NCBI GenBank assembly: GCA_945881985.1
Contig: CAMCVL010000010.1
Location: 1-46,024 of the forward strand
Direction: 5' to 3'
DNA from: Rickettsia typhi
GTDB taxonomy: Bacteria > Pseudomonadota > Alphaproteobacteria > Rickettsiales > Deianiraeaceae
DNA: 46,024 bases
Below are positions 25,208 to 34,591 of this stretch, in pieces. Position 1 is the first letter of the stretch. The number at the start of each line of letters is the position of its first letter. The notes below the pieces were generated by a model, which did not search any database, was not told where the DNA came from, and saw only the letters and a program-made list of their open reading frames with translations. A program made the position numbers and the translations under genes.

Positions 25208-25786
25208 TTATATCAATTTACCCTTCAACTTTCGGTAACAGGTTTCCTCGTGGTCGTCAACCATGCCAATTGCTTGCATAAAAGCATAGCAAATTGTTGG
25301 GCCTACAAATTTAAAACCTCTTTTTAATAATGCTTTACTCATTGCAACTGCCTCAGGTGAGCTTGATTTTAAATCCGCCATGCAAGTAATGTTGTTGCTA
25401 ATAGTTTGGTGATTTGTAAAGCTCCAGATGTACTTGCCAAAAGAGCCAAATTCCTCTAAAATATCTATTATCATCTTAGCATTTTGAATTGTAGAGGCAA
25501 TTTTAAGCTTATTACGCACAATCCCGGTATTTTGCATTAGATTTGCAATATCTTGGTCTGTGTAGTTCTTAACCTTGTAAAAATCAAAATCTGCAAAGGC
25601 AATGCGGTAGTTTTGTCTTTTATACAAAACAGTTCGCCAGCTAAGCCCAGCCTGTGCTCCCTCAAGGGTTAAAAGCTCAAAGAGCATCTTGTCATCGTGC
25701 ACCTGCACTCCCCATTCAGTGTCGTGATAGTGCTGCATTAAAGCATCGCCCCTAGCCCAGCTGCATATATTGCCGTTATTTGCCAT
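25208..25786 (-). CDS. tag: DNA-3-methyladenine glycosylase I
   Basis: Tag removes 3-methyladenine from alkylated DNA, starting base-excision repair. The product has 192 residues, the normal size. The structural zinc site expected of the family is visible: C8 in NICSWARGD, H21 in QHYHDTEWG, and a His and Cys in the C-terminal DDHEETCYR. The substrate pocket motif LTLEGAQAGLSW with its Glu is present. It follows the polyprenyl synthase gene by 14 bp and precedes the TauE gene by 19 bp on the minus strand. Confidence 0.95.
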   Translation of the reverse strand: MANNGNICSWARGDALMQHYHDTEWGVQVHDDKMLFELLTLEGAQAGLSWRTVLYKRQNYRIAFADFDFYKVKNYTDQDIANLMQNTGIVRNKLKIASTIQNAKMIIDILEEFGSFGKYIWSFTNHQTISNNITCMADLKSSSPEAVAMSKALLKRGFKFVGPTICYAFMQAIGMVDDHEETCYRKLKGKLI

Positions 25787-25800
25787 ACCTTGATTACAAA

Positions 25801-26853
25801 TTATAAATTGCGGCTTGCAAGCTCATCTGCAAGCTCGTTAAGAATTTGCCATGCCTCGCCCCCCTTTGCAAGGTTTGCAATTGCATTTTTTGCATCATCG
25901 GTGGTTTGCAAAGCTATTGATTTTGCCTTGTTGATTGCATTTGTCCGCTGTAAAATTTGCAAGGTTTTATCAAAATTTGCCTCGGTAAAGCTTTTGGAGT
26001 TAAAAATATCGTAAAGCTCCCTACTATCATTTATTGCAAGAATAATTGGCAAGGTGATTTTGCCCTCCAAAAAATCCTTACCAATTTGCTTGCCAAGGTC
26101 TTTTGATTTGCCTGCATAATCCAGTATATCATCGGTAATCTGAAAGGCATTACCAATAAGTCTACCAAAATTACCAAGAGCAATGCTTGCTGGGCTGGCA
26201 AGGCTTGCGTCTGCATCAAAACTTAAAGCGGCAACAAGGGAGCCTATTTGCGATGAGCACTCAAACAAGCTAGCGGTTTTTTGATATATTATATTGCCAT
26301 ATTCCTCTAGGCTTGCTGTAATTTGGCTGCGAATTGTTAGCTGTTTTACCTCGCCAGATGTTAGGTTTAAACAGGCTTTAGCAAGTAATTTTACAAGATT
26401 TTGATTGCCAAGCTCCGCAATAATTTCAAAACTTTTTGCAAAAAGATAGTCCCCAACCAAAATAACCTCCTTATTACCCCAGATGGTATTTGCCGTTTTT
26501 TTGCCCCTGCGTTTTGTTGCCTCATCTATAATATCGTCATGCAGCAAGCTTGCGGTGTGTATAAGCTCAACAACAGCGCCGCATTTTACTAAATTTGCGT
26601 AATGGCTTAAGTGTTTGCTTTGCCTTAGTCCTGCAGCCTCAAAATTTGCAATTGCAGCACCATAGCTTAAAAACATTTGGCAAGGGCGTATCCTTTTACC
26701 CCCAGCATTTACAATAAAGCTTGTAATCTCGCCAATTAAAGAGCTGCCGCTTGTTGTGGCAATTTGAAGCAATGTATCATTTATATCCTCAACAAAGCTA
26801 GAGCAATAACTTAGTGCTTGATTTAAGTTTTGTTTGCCTTGTAGTTTTTGCAT
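25801..26853 (-). CDS. ispB: Long-chain polyprenyl diphosphate synthase (octaprenyl type)
   Basis: This enzyme chain-elongates isopentenyl diphosphate on an allylic primer to make the side chain of ubiquinone. The product has 350 residues. The N-terminal GGKRIRP (51-57), first Asp-rich motif DDIID (106-110, inside HTASLLHDDIIDEATKRRG) and second Asp-rich motif DDILD (241-245, inside FQITDDILDYAG) are all intact. The residues just before the first motif are small (T100, A101, S102) rather than bulky aromatics, which fits a long-chain rather than a C15 product; the exact chain length cannot be read. It lies 23 bp after lpxA in the same orientation. Confidence 0.92.
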   Translation of the reverse strand: MQKLQGKQNLNQALSYCSSFVEDINDTLLQIATTSGSSLIGEITSFIVNAGGKRIRPCQMFLSYGAAIANFEAAGLRQSKHLSHYANLVKCGAVVELIHTASLLHDDIIDEATKRRGKKTANTIWGNKEVILVGDYLFAKSFEIIAELGNQNLVKLLAKACLNLTSGEVKQLTIRSQITASLEEYGNIIYQKTASLFECSSQIGSLVAALSFDADASLASPASIALGNFGRLIGNAFQITDDILDYAGKSKDLGKQIGKDFLEGKITLPIILAINDSRELYDIFNSKSFTEANFDKTLQILQRTNAINKAKSIALQTTDDAKNAIANLAKGGEAWQILNELADELASRNL

Positions 26854-26876
26854 CTATATCTTTTTAAACTAAAATT

Positions 26877-27698
26877 TTAATTATCAAAATCCTTACCCTT
26901 ACACAGGCTCATTTTGCTGTTTGCTGTTTTTTCAATAAAGGCAAAAAACTCGCCAGCAACATTGCTGTCGCTATAATCTTTTTTTAACTCGCTTAGTCTT
27001 TTGCCAAAGTTACTACCAGTCTCAGAAGCTACAAAAAGACGCCGATATATCTTCATCATAACATTTATATCAGATTTACTATATCCCTTGCGAGTCATAC
27101 CTATGATGTTAACGCCCCTCACAGAGTCCCCAAGTATCATTGCAAAAGGTGGCACATTGCCACGCAAAGCCGAAAATCCACCTATCATTGCAACATCCCC
27201 TATTTCGCAAAATTGATGAATGCCAGTCATGCCGCCAATAACAACTCTATTGCCAATTTTTACATGCCCCGCAACCCCAACCGAGTTAGATAGGATGTTA
27301 TCATTACCCATTATTACATCGTGAGCTATATGCGTGCCAACCATCAAAAGGTTGCCCGAGCCAATTTTTGTGTAAAAACCTCCTGCCTCAGTACCAATGT
27401 GCACTGTTACATTCTCTCTAAAAGTGTTATTGTCGCCAATTTCAAGTACGCTTTGCTCATTTTTAAATTTTAAATCCTGCGGAACATTACCAATGCAGGT
27501 AAAAGGATGAAAAGTATTATTTTTACCAATTGTAGCCTTACCCCCAGCACCAGCCAAGATAACAACATGAGATACAAGCCTTGAGCCATCGTTTATAGTA
27601 ATATCGCCATCAATGTGGCAAAAAGGACCTATACAAACCCCAGAGCCAAGCTTAACACCATCACCAATGATGGCAGTTGGATGAATATTTTGGCTCAT
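26877..27698 (-). CDS. lpxA: UDP-N-acetylglucosamine acyltransferase
   Basis: LpxA is the first enzyme of lipid A synthesis, moving a 3-hydroxyacyl chain from acyl carrier protein to UDP-GlcNAc. From the ATG at 27698 it has 273 residues and starts MSQNIHPTAIIGDGVKLG, as the family does; an ATG at 27728 would add ten residues. Hexapeptide repeats of the left-handed beta-helix run from about 5 to 190. The catalytic histidine is H126 in GTHIAHDVIMGNDNILSN. The C-terminal helical part (about 200-273) is present. With the LptF/G permease it implies an LPS-bearing outer membrane. It heads the run lpxA-ispB-tag-tauE and is divergent from the giant surface-protein gene, 128 bp away. Confidence 0.96.
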   Translation of the reverse strand: MSQNIHPTAIIGDGVKLGSGVCIGPFCHIDGDITINDGSRLVSHVVILAGAGGKATIGKNNTFHPFTCIGNVPQDLKFKNEQSVLEIGDNNTFRENVTVHIGTEAGGFYTKIGSGNLLMVGTHIAHDVIMGNDNILSNSVGVAGHVKIGNRVVIGGMTGIHQFCEIGDVAMIGGFSALRGNVPPFAMILGDSVRGVNIIGMTRKGYSKSDINVMMKIYRRLFVASETGSNFGKRLSELKKDYSDSNVAGEFFAFIEKTANSKMSLCKGKDFDN

Positions 27699-27826
27699 AA
27701 AAAATACAATTTTTACATTAAACGACACGCAGCTAAAAAATCAGCATAAAAATATTGTAAATTTAAAAAATTAAAAATAAAGTATTTTATGTAAAAGTTT
27801 TGATGTTTTGTGTTTTCTTAAAGACA

Positions 27827-30800
27827 ATGCCCATTAAGCGGAGTGTTTTATTTGTTTTGTTAGCCTTAGCATATTTGCTGGAACCTATTTGTCAAGCATC
27901 AACATCAAAGGAAAGAGGGACTCTTTACGAAATTACAGACTCTCAATCAACAGATCCGGCATTAAATGATAAATACTTTCAAGGCGTTGTTTACACCAAC
28001 TTAACAGACGCACCATACATACCTCAAGCAAAAAATGTTTTTTTAATTTCTCAGTTACAAAAATTTTCTTTAGCAACCAGAGTTCCGTCCGCCCTAAGTA
28101 ATTGCAATCCAATTTCTTACTCATGTACTGGACAGTTGTACAAGTGGGTTGCTTTAACTAGTGCACCATTTGAATTTGCCCCGGGCACAACAAGATGGTG
28201 TGATATTAGCTCAAATCGCTACATAACTCAAGCCGATGGAACAACGGCAAATAATCCTAATTTTGCAAAATATTGCAGAAGTGTTGTTAGTGCATCTTTT
28301 GAATCATTTAGCTGCTCAACTGCAGATGATTGCGTATCAAAGGCATTAAATTACGCACCAACATCTTGTTCTGCAAGTCAGCAAAAAATAGGTAATGCAT
28401 GCTGCACGCCATCTGCTACTCAAAGATGCGATGTTTGCAATGCGGGTTTTGGAACAACAAGTTGCAGTAAGCAATTAACATGTAGCTTGTATAACAACTC
28501 TTATCGCAAATGTACGGGTGATATTATGGGCTGTGAATATTATAAAGATAAAATTACAAACTGCAATTCAAATAACGATATACCATTGGTTACAGGTTAT
28601 ACAAACTTTATTAGAATACCAAGTGCTAACTACACTTACACAACTCCAATGAACATTCCATATCCATTTGCAACAAGAACCGCAATCAGTACATCAGGAG
28701 GTGGTAGTGCTTTTCTTCACAAGATACCTCTTGAAGCTCAATGTAAAAAGAATTTTACCACTAAAAATACATCAACAAACTTAAATGAGTCTTTAACTTT
28801 AAATCCAAAATTAATTTCCAAAGGCGGGGTTTTATTTGGATCGCTGGATAGCAATGGAGTGGCAAAAATCTGGTCTTCTTTTATAGAATCTCAACAAACA
28901 TCACAGGATAAATATGGACAACCTACAACTCAAGCTTATCTTCAAAGTCCCCAGATGTTATTTGATGGTGGCAAGGTAGATAATGCGATTGAAAAACCAA
29001 GTGAAGTGGCAAAAACTGGAGATAGTGGCAATAATTTACTTAAATGCAACTATCAAGATGGATGTTTTATTTGGGGCTCTAGCCTTGCAAACACGGAATA
29101 TCAGGATAAATTATTATTTTTAAAAAATAACCTTGGCTATCCACAAAAAAACATCTACACAAACATTACATGCAAACAAGGCTTTTTATCAACGAGGGAT
29201 CCGGACTCGGTATCCATAGAATTGAAATGCGACATAATGAACTCTTCTAGTATGAAAGTTTTTAACAAAAGTCAACAGGCGGCATCTGAATATTGTGTAT
29301 CTGGGTGCTGGGTTCAAAATTCATCTAGCGAAAATAAATTTATAAATACTACATTTGAAAATAAAGATTTTGTTGGTGTCTACGCAAATCAACCAAGAGA
29401 TGTTACTTGCAAAGATGGCTACGAGATTGAACTTGATGCTCAGCAAGATTTGCCGCAAATTAACTGTACAAGAAATTCCCTAGGGGTTACATCGTCCTAC
29501 AATCCAAATTATCAAGAATGCAGTGGTCCTGGTAAAATAAAATTACCAGATAGAGAAATACCTTATCGCCGTCTTGAAAAACTTACAGATGGCACAATAA
29601 AAGATTGCTACACCGAAGTGCAATGTGTAAAATGGGATTACTTACTTACATCGGAATACGGGTCTTTAGTTCAGCGAAATATAAATAACGATGTACCTTG
29701 GTATTTATCAGCACCATATGGAGCTGCGTTTACAAGCTGTGTTGCCGCATTTCCTGCTGCACTTGCTTGGGAAGGCTCTGTTTATGCCGGTGCTAATAAC
29801 TCATTTTTAGATGGTTTTTATCAGGGTATGTTGCCTTGCATAGGTTACGAACTTGGACCAATACCATATTATCCACCAGTATATGTCACTGGGTTTGAAG
29901 TTCCCCCTATAACTGAACCTATATTTGGATTAACGATTGTACCAGGTTTTAGTATTGGTCGTGAAAAGTGTGAGGTTGGTAGGTACTACTCCTTCGGCGA
30001 TGCTCCTTCTTTGTTTTATACTTACATACCAGAGTCTCATTTTAGAGAGGTTTGTACTTACAAAAAGAATAACTCCGTTGATACTGAAGTTACATATTAC
30101 GGTTATTCAAATTTGCAAGGATGTGTAGATGGTGCATCTCAATATTACTGCCCTGCCGCTCGTAACTACATGATTAGCAAAGGCGATTCCAATAGTAATC
30201 AGTACACAACTCCACCAAGCTCTTTAAAAACGGAATCTTGGACTTCAAATATTAACGAAAACTACATTCCTGAAAAAACATTCACATTAAATTGTCAAAA
30301 TGGCTATGTTACTGGCTACAAAAAATGCGTGCCTAGCTTTTGTTACTTACCAGAAGGACAGGGGTATAAAAAAACCAAATATTCAAACTCTAGAGCATGG
30401 CAAGATGTTAATTGCACTGACGGCTTATATATTATACGCCAGCCAGATGGCACTGGTACGGATTATATTTTTGAAAACGGCTTTCAGGCAAAATGTTACA
30501 ATGGCACTTTAAGTTACCAAAGACTTGACGGAACCAGCATTACGCCAGAGGAAGCTTCTACATACAAGTGCGAGTCAGTATGCAAACTGGACAATATAGC
30601 AAAAGACAAAACAATGAAAACTATTTTTAAAGGCAACTACATAAACGACTCAAAAGCCACCCCATCATCTGGAACCTGCGACTCAAACGGCAAAGTTAAC
30701 CCCTTGGATAGCGGTATTTGCATAGCCGACCAAATAACAAACACATATAGATTTTTACCTTGCGATAGCAATGGTAATCCTAAGGTTGCAAACTCTGGCA

Positions 30801-33667
30801 TTTGCTTAAAAAATTCTAGAGGCGTCTACGACTTTGCCCCATCTGTTGTAGTTGACAAAAACCTCTTTTTACGCGAAGGTCAATCTTTAAATGTAAAATG
30901 CACCGATGCAAACAACAACGAATACAACAGCTACAATGCAACCTGCAATGCAAACTCTGGTTTTAACGGCCTAATTGGATGCACGCAGATAAACCTTACA
31001 TGCGGGGGTAAGACAAATATTTTCTACGCAACGAAAATTACCGAGTCCAAAACTCTTACAGAGGGCTCTTTTTATGATGTTAATTGCGGAGAAGGGTATT
31101 ATAGCGGTTTTGCGGGCAGCGACAAAACGACAATGACATTTAAATGCCTTAACAACACTCTCTACTTTTTAACCCCAAGTGGTTTGTTAAGCACTCTACT
31201 GCCTCAATGCACCCGTAAGTGCCCACTTAAAAATTTACTACAATACGGCGATGTTAAGGCAAAGTTTGATGATAAATCTTTTTTAATACTGCCAACAAGT
31301 AAGGAATTGATTGAACCAATGACAAAACCAACAATTACATGTAATTCTTTAATTGGTGAAGAATGGGGATTTGTTGACTCAAACGGCAATTCAACTAATA
31401 GCGTAAAAACTGTTTGCAACTCTACTGGCGATTATCAGGTTTTGGGATTTTCAGGCATTGCAAAATGCGTCAATCTTGGCTGCAAAAATAGTGAAATTTT
31501 ATTTATGAACTCCTTTAAAAATCCAGTGCCGCAAAGTTACAGAGAAAGCGTAACTAATCACCTAAAACAAATTGAGTGCCCTTTTGGCTACAGGCGTATT
31601 GCTAACGGCTTTAAACCAGCAGTTTGCATAGCAGGCACTTGGAAGGGCGATAAGGCAATTGAGTGCATAATTGACCCCGCAACACCAGAATCTCGTAAGC
31701 CACAAATCGGTGCCTCGGTAAGCAAATATTTATCAGTAAAAATTCGTAACAACATCATACCAAATGCAACTATTAGTGGCGGTGAGGTTATACAAGACTC
31801 TAGTGGTGTAAAAATTTTAAAACTCAACGAAGGTGATAAGCTTAATGCAAGTTGTAACACGGGTTATGCTTTTTACATAGATCAAACAACATCAATAAAT
31901 GCTAAAAATTTTACCGTTACAAACGGCAAACTTGGTATCACATCTGCAGATAGATGTTTAAAACTTGTAAGCCTTGACAAAATTACAAAAAATGACTCCA
32001 AGGTTATCGTTTCAATATCCGGAACTACAACAAGATTGCAAGCGGGGGCGGCGATTAAACCGGGCACCGAGCTAAAAGTTGAGTGCGACAACACAGGGCA
32101 GGCAACAAGCGATGCTATTGGCATTATTGAGGCAGCATCAACCTCTTACACAACAACAGTTCTTGAAAACGGAACTCTTAGTAATGACTTTGGAACAGCT
32201 GGCAAGGTTTGTGTGAGTGATTACAAACAATGCTCCGTTGAAAACCTTGCTACGCTAATTGATTTTACCTCAATAGACCAAGCAAGCTTTACCGAAAAAA
32301 CTAGCGGCAAATACTATATACCAAATGGCTCCGTAGTGCCTTTAGTGGCAAAAACTGGCTTTAGCGGACCAATTATACCAAAGTGCGTTAGCGGCTTTTG
32401 GGACAGGGGACCAAAAACAACAGGAGCAACCACAACAGCACCACTAAATCCAAAACCTTACAGGGCATTTGCAAGTTGCTCATCGGAGCCTTACGAGGGT
32501 TATTATGCCGATAGCGGTAAAAAATTTAACAAAGATATTATGCCATATGCTAAAGCAAAAAGAACATTTAAAGATGGTGAAAGTATCTTTTTAAAATGCA
32601 AATATGATGAATATGATTTTGCAAACGACTCAATGGACTGCCCAGAGGGAACTGGTCTTAGTGGTAAATGCGGTGCTTCAACATGTGTTAATGGTAAATG
32701 GTCAAATGACATAAAATGCATGACATGGATAACTATTAATGTAGGTGACGATGCTACATACTTTGAAGATACTGATAAATATTTGTATAACTACATAAAT
32801 CTACCCCTGCAGGAAGATAATTTATTTATAGCTTATCAATCCAAGGATAAATACGGTAACGACTTAAACGGCCCACCAAAAATTACTGGCAGCTATAATT
32901 ATTCGCCTAGCGATTTAAATAATGCCAAATATTCCGTCAACAAACCACTACTTGGTATTATCACTGCAGATAGATATACAAAAGTACCTTTCTTTGGCAC
33001 TTATTCTGCAATTTACGATTCTAAATACTATGCCGGTGGTACAAACTGGGACGATGGATACGATGGCTACACCAGTGGCAACCCAGTGCTACCATGGGCA
33101 GAGATTGACTTTGGCAAAAGCAATGAAGTAATTGACAATCTTATTAGCGACTATCCGTCAGTTGCAAGAAAGATTCCTAATAATACTTTTCAAATTAAAG
33201 TTTCAAGCGATGCATTTGGTAACTCTTTTAATCTAAGATGTAACAACTCTGGTGCTTATTTGGTCTATAGGGCACATTTTGCAAATGCTATTGATGGCAC
33301 AAATTGCGACAACTACATCCGTAGAAGGTTTAGAACCTACTATATGCCAGCAAAATTAAAATGCGACGAGATTAATAAACATTGTACAACTGATGTTGAT
33401 GCAAACTTACTACTGGCAACAAGAGCTCATCTGCAAGGGGCTAGTGGAAGGGATAGGATTCTTAGTGGTAAGTTTATGGGGGTTCAGTGTGTAAAAAATG
33501 AAGCCAACTTAACCGGCGGACTATACCCTAGTGGCAGCGATGCCAAGGGATACGGAAACCCCGTTTATGTTGAACTTGAAGAAAATGCAAACTATAATAC
33601 AAGCTACTGTAGTGGCAGTCTTTTTGACTGTAGACTAGATACATGCGGACAGGATAATTTTGACTAA
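27827..33667 (+). CDS. Giant cysteine-rich secreted protein with sushi/CCP-like modules
   Basis: From the ATG at 27827 the protein has 1946 residues and starts with a Sec signal (MPIKRSVLFVLLALAYLLEP, cut probably after CQA). Upstream TTG/ATG at 27800/27803 would only lengthen the leader. It holds about 80 cysteines across the mature chain, an unusual number for a bacterial protein. Recurrent pieces of the form C-x-x-G-Y/F then C then G-x-W then C resemble sushi (complement control) modules: for example TCKQGF, VTCKDGYEIE, LNCQNGYVTGYKKC, VNCGEGYYSG, and best IECPFGYRRI...AVCIAGTWKG...EC at about 31590-31670. Aromatic-rich segments (about 1630-1950) lie at the C-terminus. No transmembrane anchor or autotransporter barrel is obvious. 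Many disulfides imply folding in the periplasm or outside. A role in host or prey contact is inference. rsmA follows after 6 bp. Confidence 0.88.
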   Translation: MPIKRSVLFVLLALAYLLEPICQASTSKERGTLYEITDSQSTDPALNDKYFQGVVYTNLTDAPYIPQAKNVFLISQLQKFSLATRVPSALSNCNPISYSCTGQLYKWVALTSAPFEFAPGTTRWCDISSNRYITQADGTTANNPNFAKYCRSVVSASFESFSCSTADDCVSKALNYAPTSCSASQQKIGNACCTPSATQRCDVCNAGFGTTSCSKQLTCSLYNNSYRKCTGDIMGCEYYKDKITNCNSNNDIPLVTGYTNFIRIPSANYTYTTPMNIPYPFATRTAISTSGGGSAFLHKIPLEAQCKKNFTTKNTSTNLNESLTLNPKLISKGGVLFGSLDSNGVAKIWSSFIESQQTSQDKYGQPTTQAYLQSPQMLFDGGKVDNAIEKPSEVAKTGDSGNNLLKCNYQDGCFIWGSSLANTEYQDKLLFLKNNLGYPQKNIYTNITCKQGFLSTRDPDSVSIELKCDIMNSSSMKVFNKSQQAASEYCVSGCWVQNSSSENKFINTTFENKDFVGVYANQPRDVTCKDGYEIELDAQQDLPQINCTRNSLGVTSSYNPNYQECSGPGKIKLPDREIPYRRLEKLTDGTIKDCYTEVQCVKWDYLLTSEYGSLVQRNINNDVPWYLSAPYGAAFTSCVAAFPAALAWEGSVYAGANNSFLDGFYQGMLPCIGYELGPIPYYPPVYVTGFEVPPITEPIFGLTIVPGFSIGREKCEVGRYYSFGDAPSLFYTYIPESHFREVCTYKKNNSVDTEVTYYGYSNLQGCVDGASQYYCPAARNYMISKGDSNSNQYTTPPSSLKTESWTSNINENYIPEKTFTLNCQNGYVTGYKKCVPSFCYLPEGQGYKKTKYSNSRAWQDVNCTDGLYIIRQPDGTGTDYIFENGFQAKCYNGTLSYQRLDGTSITPEEASTYKCESVCKLDNIAKDKTMKTIFKGNYINDSKATPSSGTCDSNGKVNPLDSGICIADQITNTYRFLPCDSNGNPKVANSGICLKNSRGVYDFAPSVVVDKNLFLREGQSLNVKCTDANNNEYNSYNATCNANSGFNGLIGCTQINLTCGGKTNIFYATKITESKTLTEGSFYDVNCGEGYYSGFAGSDKTTMTFKCLNNTLYFLTPSGLLSTLLPQCTRKCPLKNLLQYGDVKAKFDDKSFLILPTSKELIEPMTKPTITCNSLIGEEWGFVDSNGNSTNSVKTVCNSTGDYQVLGFSGIAKCVNLGCKNSEILFMNSFKNPVPQSYRESVTNHLKQIECPFGYRRIANGFKPAVCIAGTWKGDKAIECIIDPATPESRKPQIGASVSKYLSVKIRNNIIPNATISGGEVIQDSSGVKILKLNEGDKLNASCNTGYAFYIDQTTSINAKNFTVTNGKLGITSADRCLKLVSLDKITKNDSKVIVSISGTTTRLQAGAAIKPGTELKVECDNTGQATSDAIGIIEAASTSYTTTVLENGTLSNDFGTAGKVCVSDYKQCSVENLATLIDFTSIDQASFTEKTSGKYYIPNGSVVPLVAKTGFSGPIIPKCVSGFWDRGPKTTGATTTAPLNPKPYRAFASCSSEPYEGYYADSGKKFNKDIMPYAKAKRTFKDGESIFLKCKYDEYDFANDSMDCPEGTGLSGKCGASTCVNGKWSNDIKCMTWITINVGDDATYFEDTDKYLYNYINLPLQEDNLFIAYQSKDKYGNDLNGPPKITGSYNYSPSDLNNAKYSVNKPLLGIITADRYTKVPFFGTYSAIYDSKYYAGGTNWDDGYDGYTSGNPVLPWAEIDFGKSNEVIDNLISDYPSVARKIPNNTFQIKVSSDAFGNSFNLRCNNSGAYLVYRAHFANAIDGTNCDNYIRRRFRTYYMPAKLKCDEINKHCTTDVDANLLLATRAHLQGASGRDRILSGKFMGVQCVKNEANLTGGLYPSGSDAKGYGNPVYVELEENANYNTSYCSGSLFDCRLDTCGQDNFD

Positions 33668-33673
33668 TGTTTT

Positions 33674-34591
33674 ATGCACAAAAATACCGATATTAAAGCA
33701 AAAAAGGCTTTGGGGCAAAATTTTTTGCAAAACCCAGCAGTGTGCGACAAAATTTTTAAGTCTGCAAATTTACATCAAGACAATCTGGTTCTTGAAATTG
33801 GTCCTGGGCTTGGTGCCTTGACAAAATTTGTGCTCGGTGGGTCAAGTTACGCAATTCTTGCCGAAAAAGACCCCGAGTGTTACGCTCACCTAAAAACTCA
33901 AATTGCATTACTTTACCCATCCGCTGCCCTTGTTTGTTTTAAACAAAGACAGCAAAAATTTGAAGCAGATGGTGAATTTAAAACTAACAACCATTCAAAA
34001 AAAATTATACTATTAAACTGCGATGCTTTGCAGCTTAATATTAAAGATGCTTTGCTTGAGTTTAATAAGGTCTTTAACACAAATTTTGCAGAGCTTTGCA
34101 TAATTGGCAACTTGCCTTACAACATTGGCACCCTGCTTGTGTATAAATGGTGCGAGGGCGATATTGATTTTGTAAAAAGCATTACAATCATGCTGCAAAA
34201 AGAGGTTGTAATGCGGATTGTGGCAAGCAATACATCCCAGCATTATGGCAAGCTATCGGTAATCGTGCAAAGTGCTTTTAGCGCAAGGCATTTGTTTGAT
34301 GTTTCCAAGGGTAATTTTAGGCCAGAGCCTAGCGTTATGTCCTCTGTTGCAAGACTTGAAAGACTTGATGGATACTTCAAAATCAACCGCCAAGAGCTTA
34401 GTAAGTTTTGCGAAGTAATTTTTAGGCAAAGACGCAAAACGCTTGCAAACCTCGTAAAAAACACAGCTTATCAGCAATTTTTTAACCTTGAGGCAAACAA
34501 GCCCCTGCTTAGCAAAAGAAGTGATGAACTTGACACGCAAAAACTCTTAAAACTTTTTACAGATTATTGTCTTGCAACAAAAAATGATTAG
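33674..34591 (+). CDS. rsmA: 16S rRNA dimethyladenosine transferase
   Basis: RsmA (KsgA) dimethylates two adjacent adenines near the 3' end of 16S rRNA. The product has 305 residues. KKALGQNFLQNP (10-21) is the family N-terminal motif; the SAM-binding motif I is EIGPGLGALT (41-50), and the catalytic motif IV is GNLPYNIGT (145-153). An insert of about 25 residues around 85-110 is rich in charged residues. The C-terminal helical domain ends VFRQRRKT-like (IFRQRRKTLANLVKN). The gene begins 6 bp after the giant protein gene and overlaps the ATG of addA by 8 nt. Confidence 0.96.
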   Translation: MHKNTDIKAKKALGQNFLQNPAVCDKIFKSANLHQDNLVLEIGPGLGALTKFVLGGSSYAILAEKDPECYAHLKTQIALLYPSAALVCFKQRQQKFEADGEFKTNNHSKKIILLNCDALQLNIKDALLEFNKVFNTNFAELCIIGNLPYNIGTLLVYKWCEGDIDFVKSITIMLQKEVVMRIVASNTSQHYGKLSVIVQSAFSARHLFDVSKGNFRPEPSVMSSVARLERLDGYFKINRQELSKFCEVIFRQRRKTLANLVKNTAYQQFFNLEANKPLLSKRSDELDTQKLLKLFTDYCLATKND

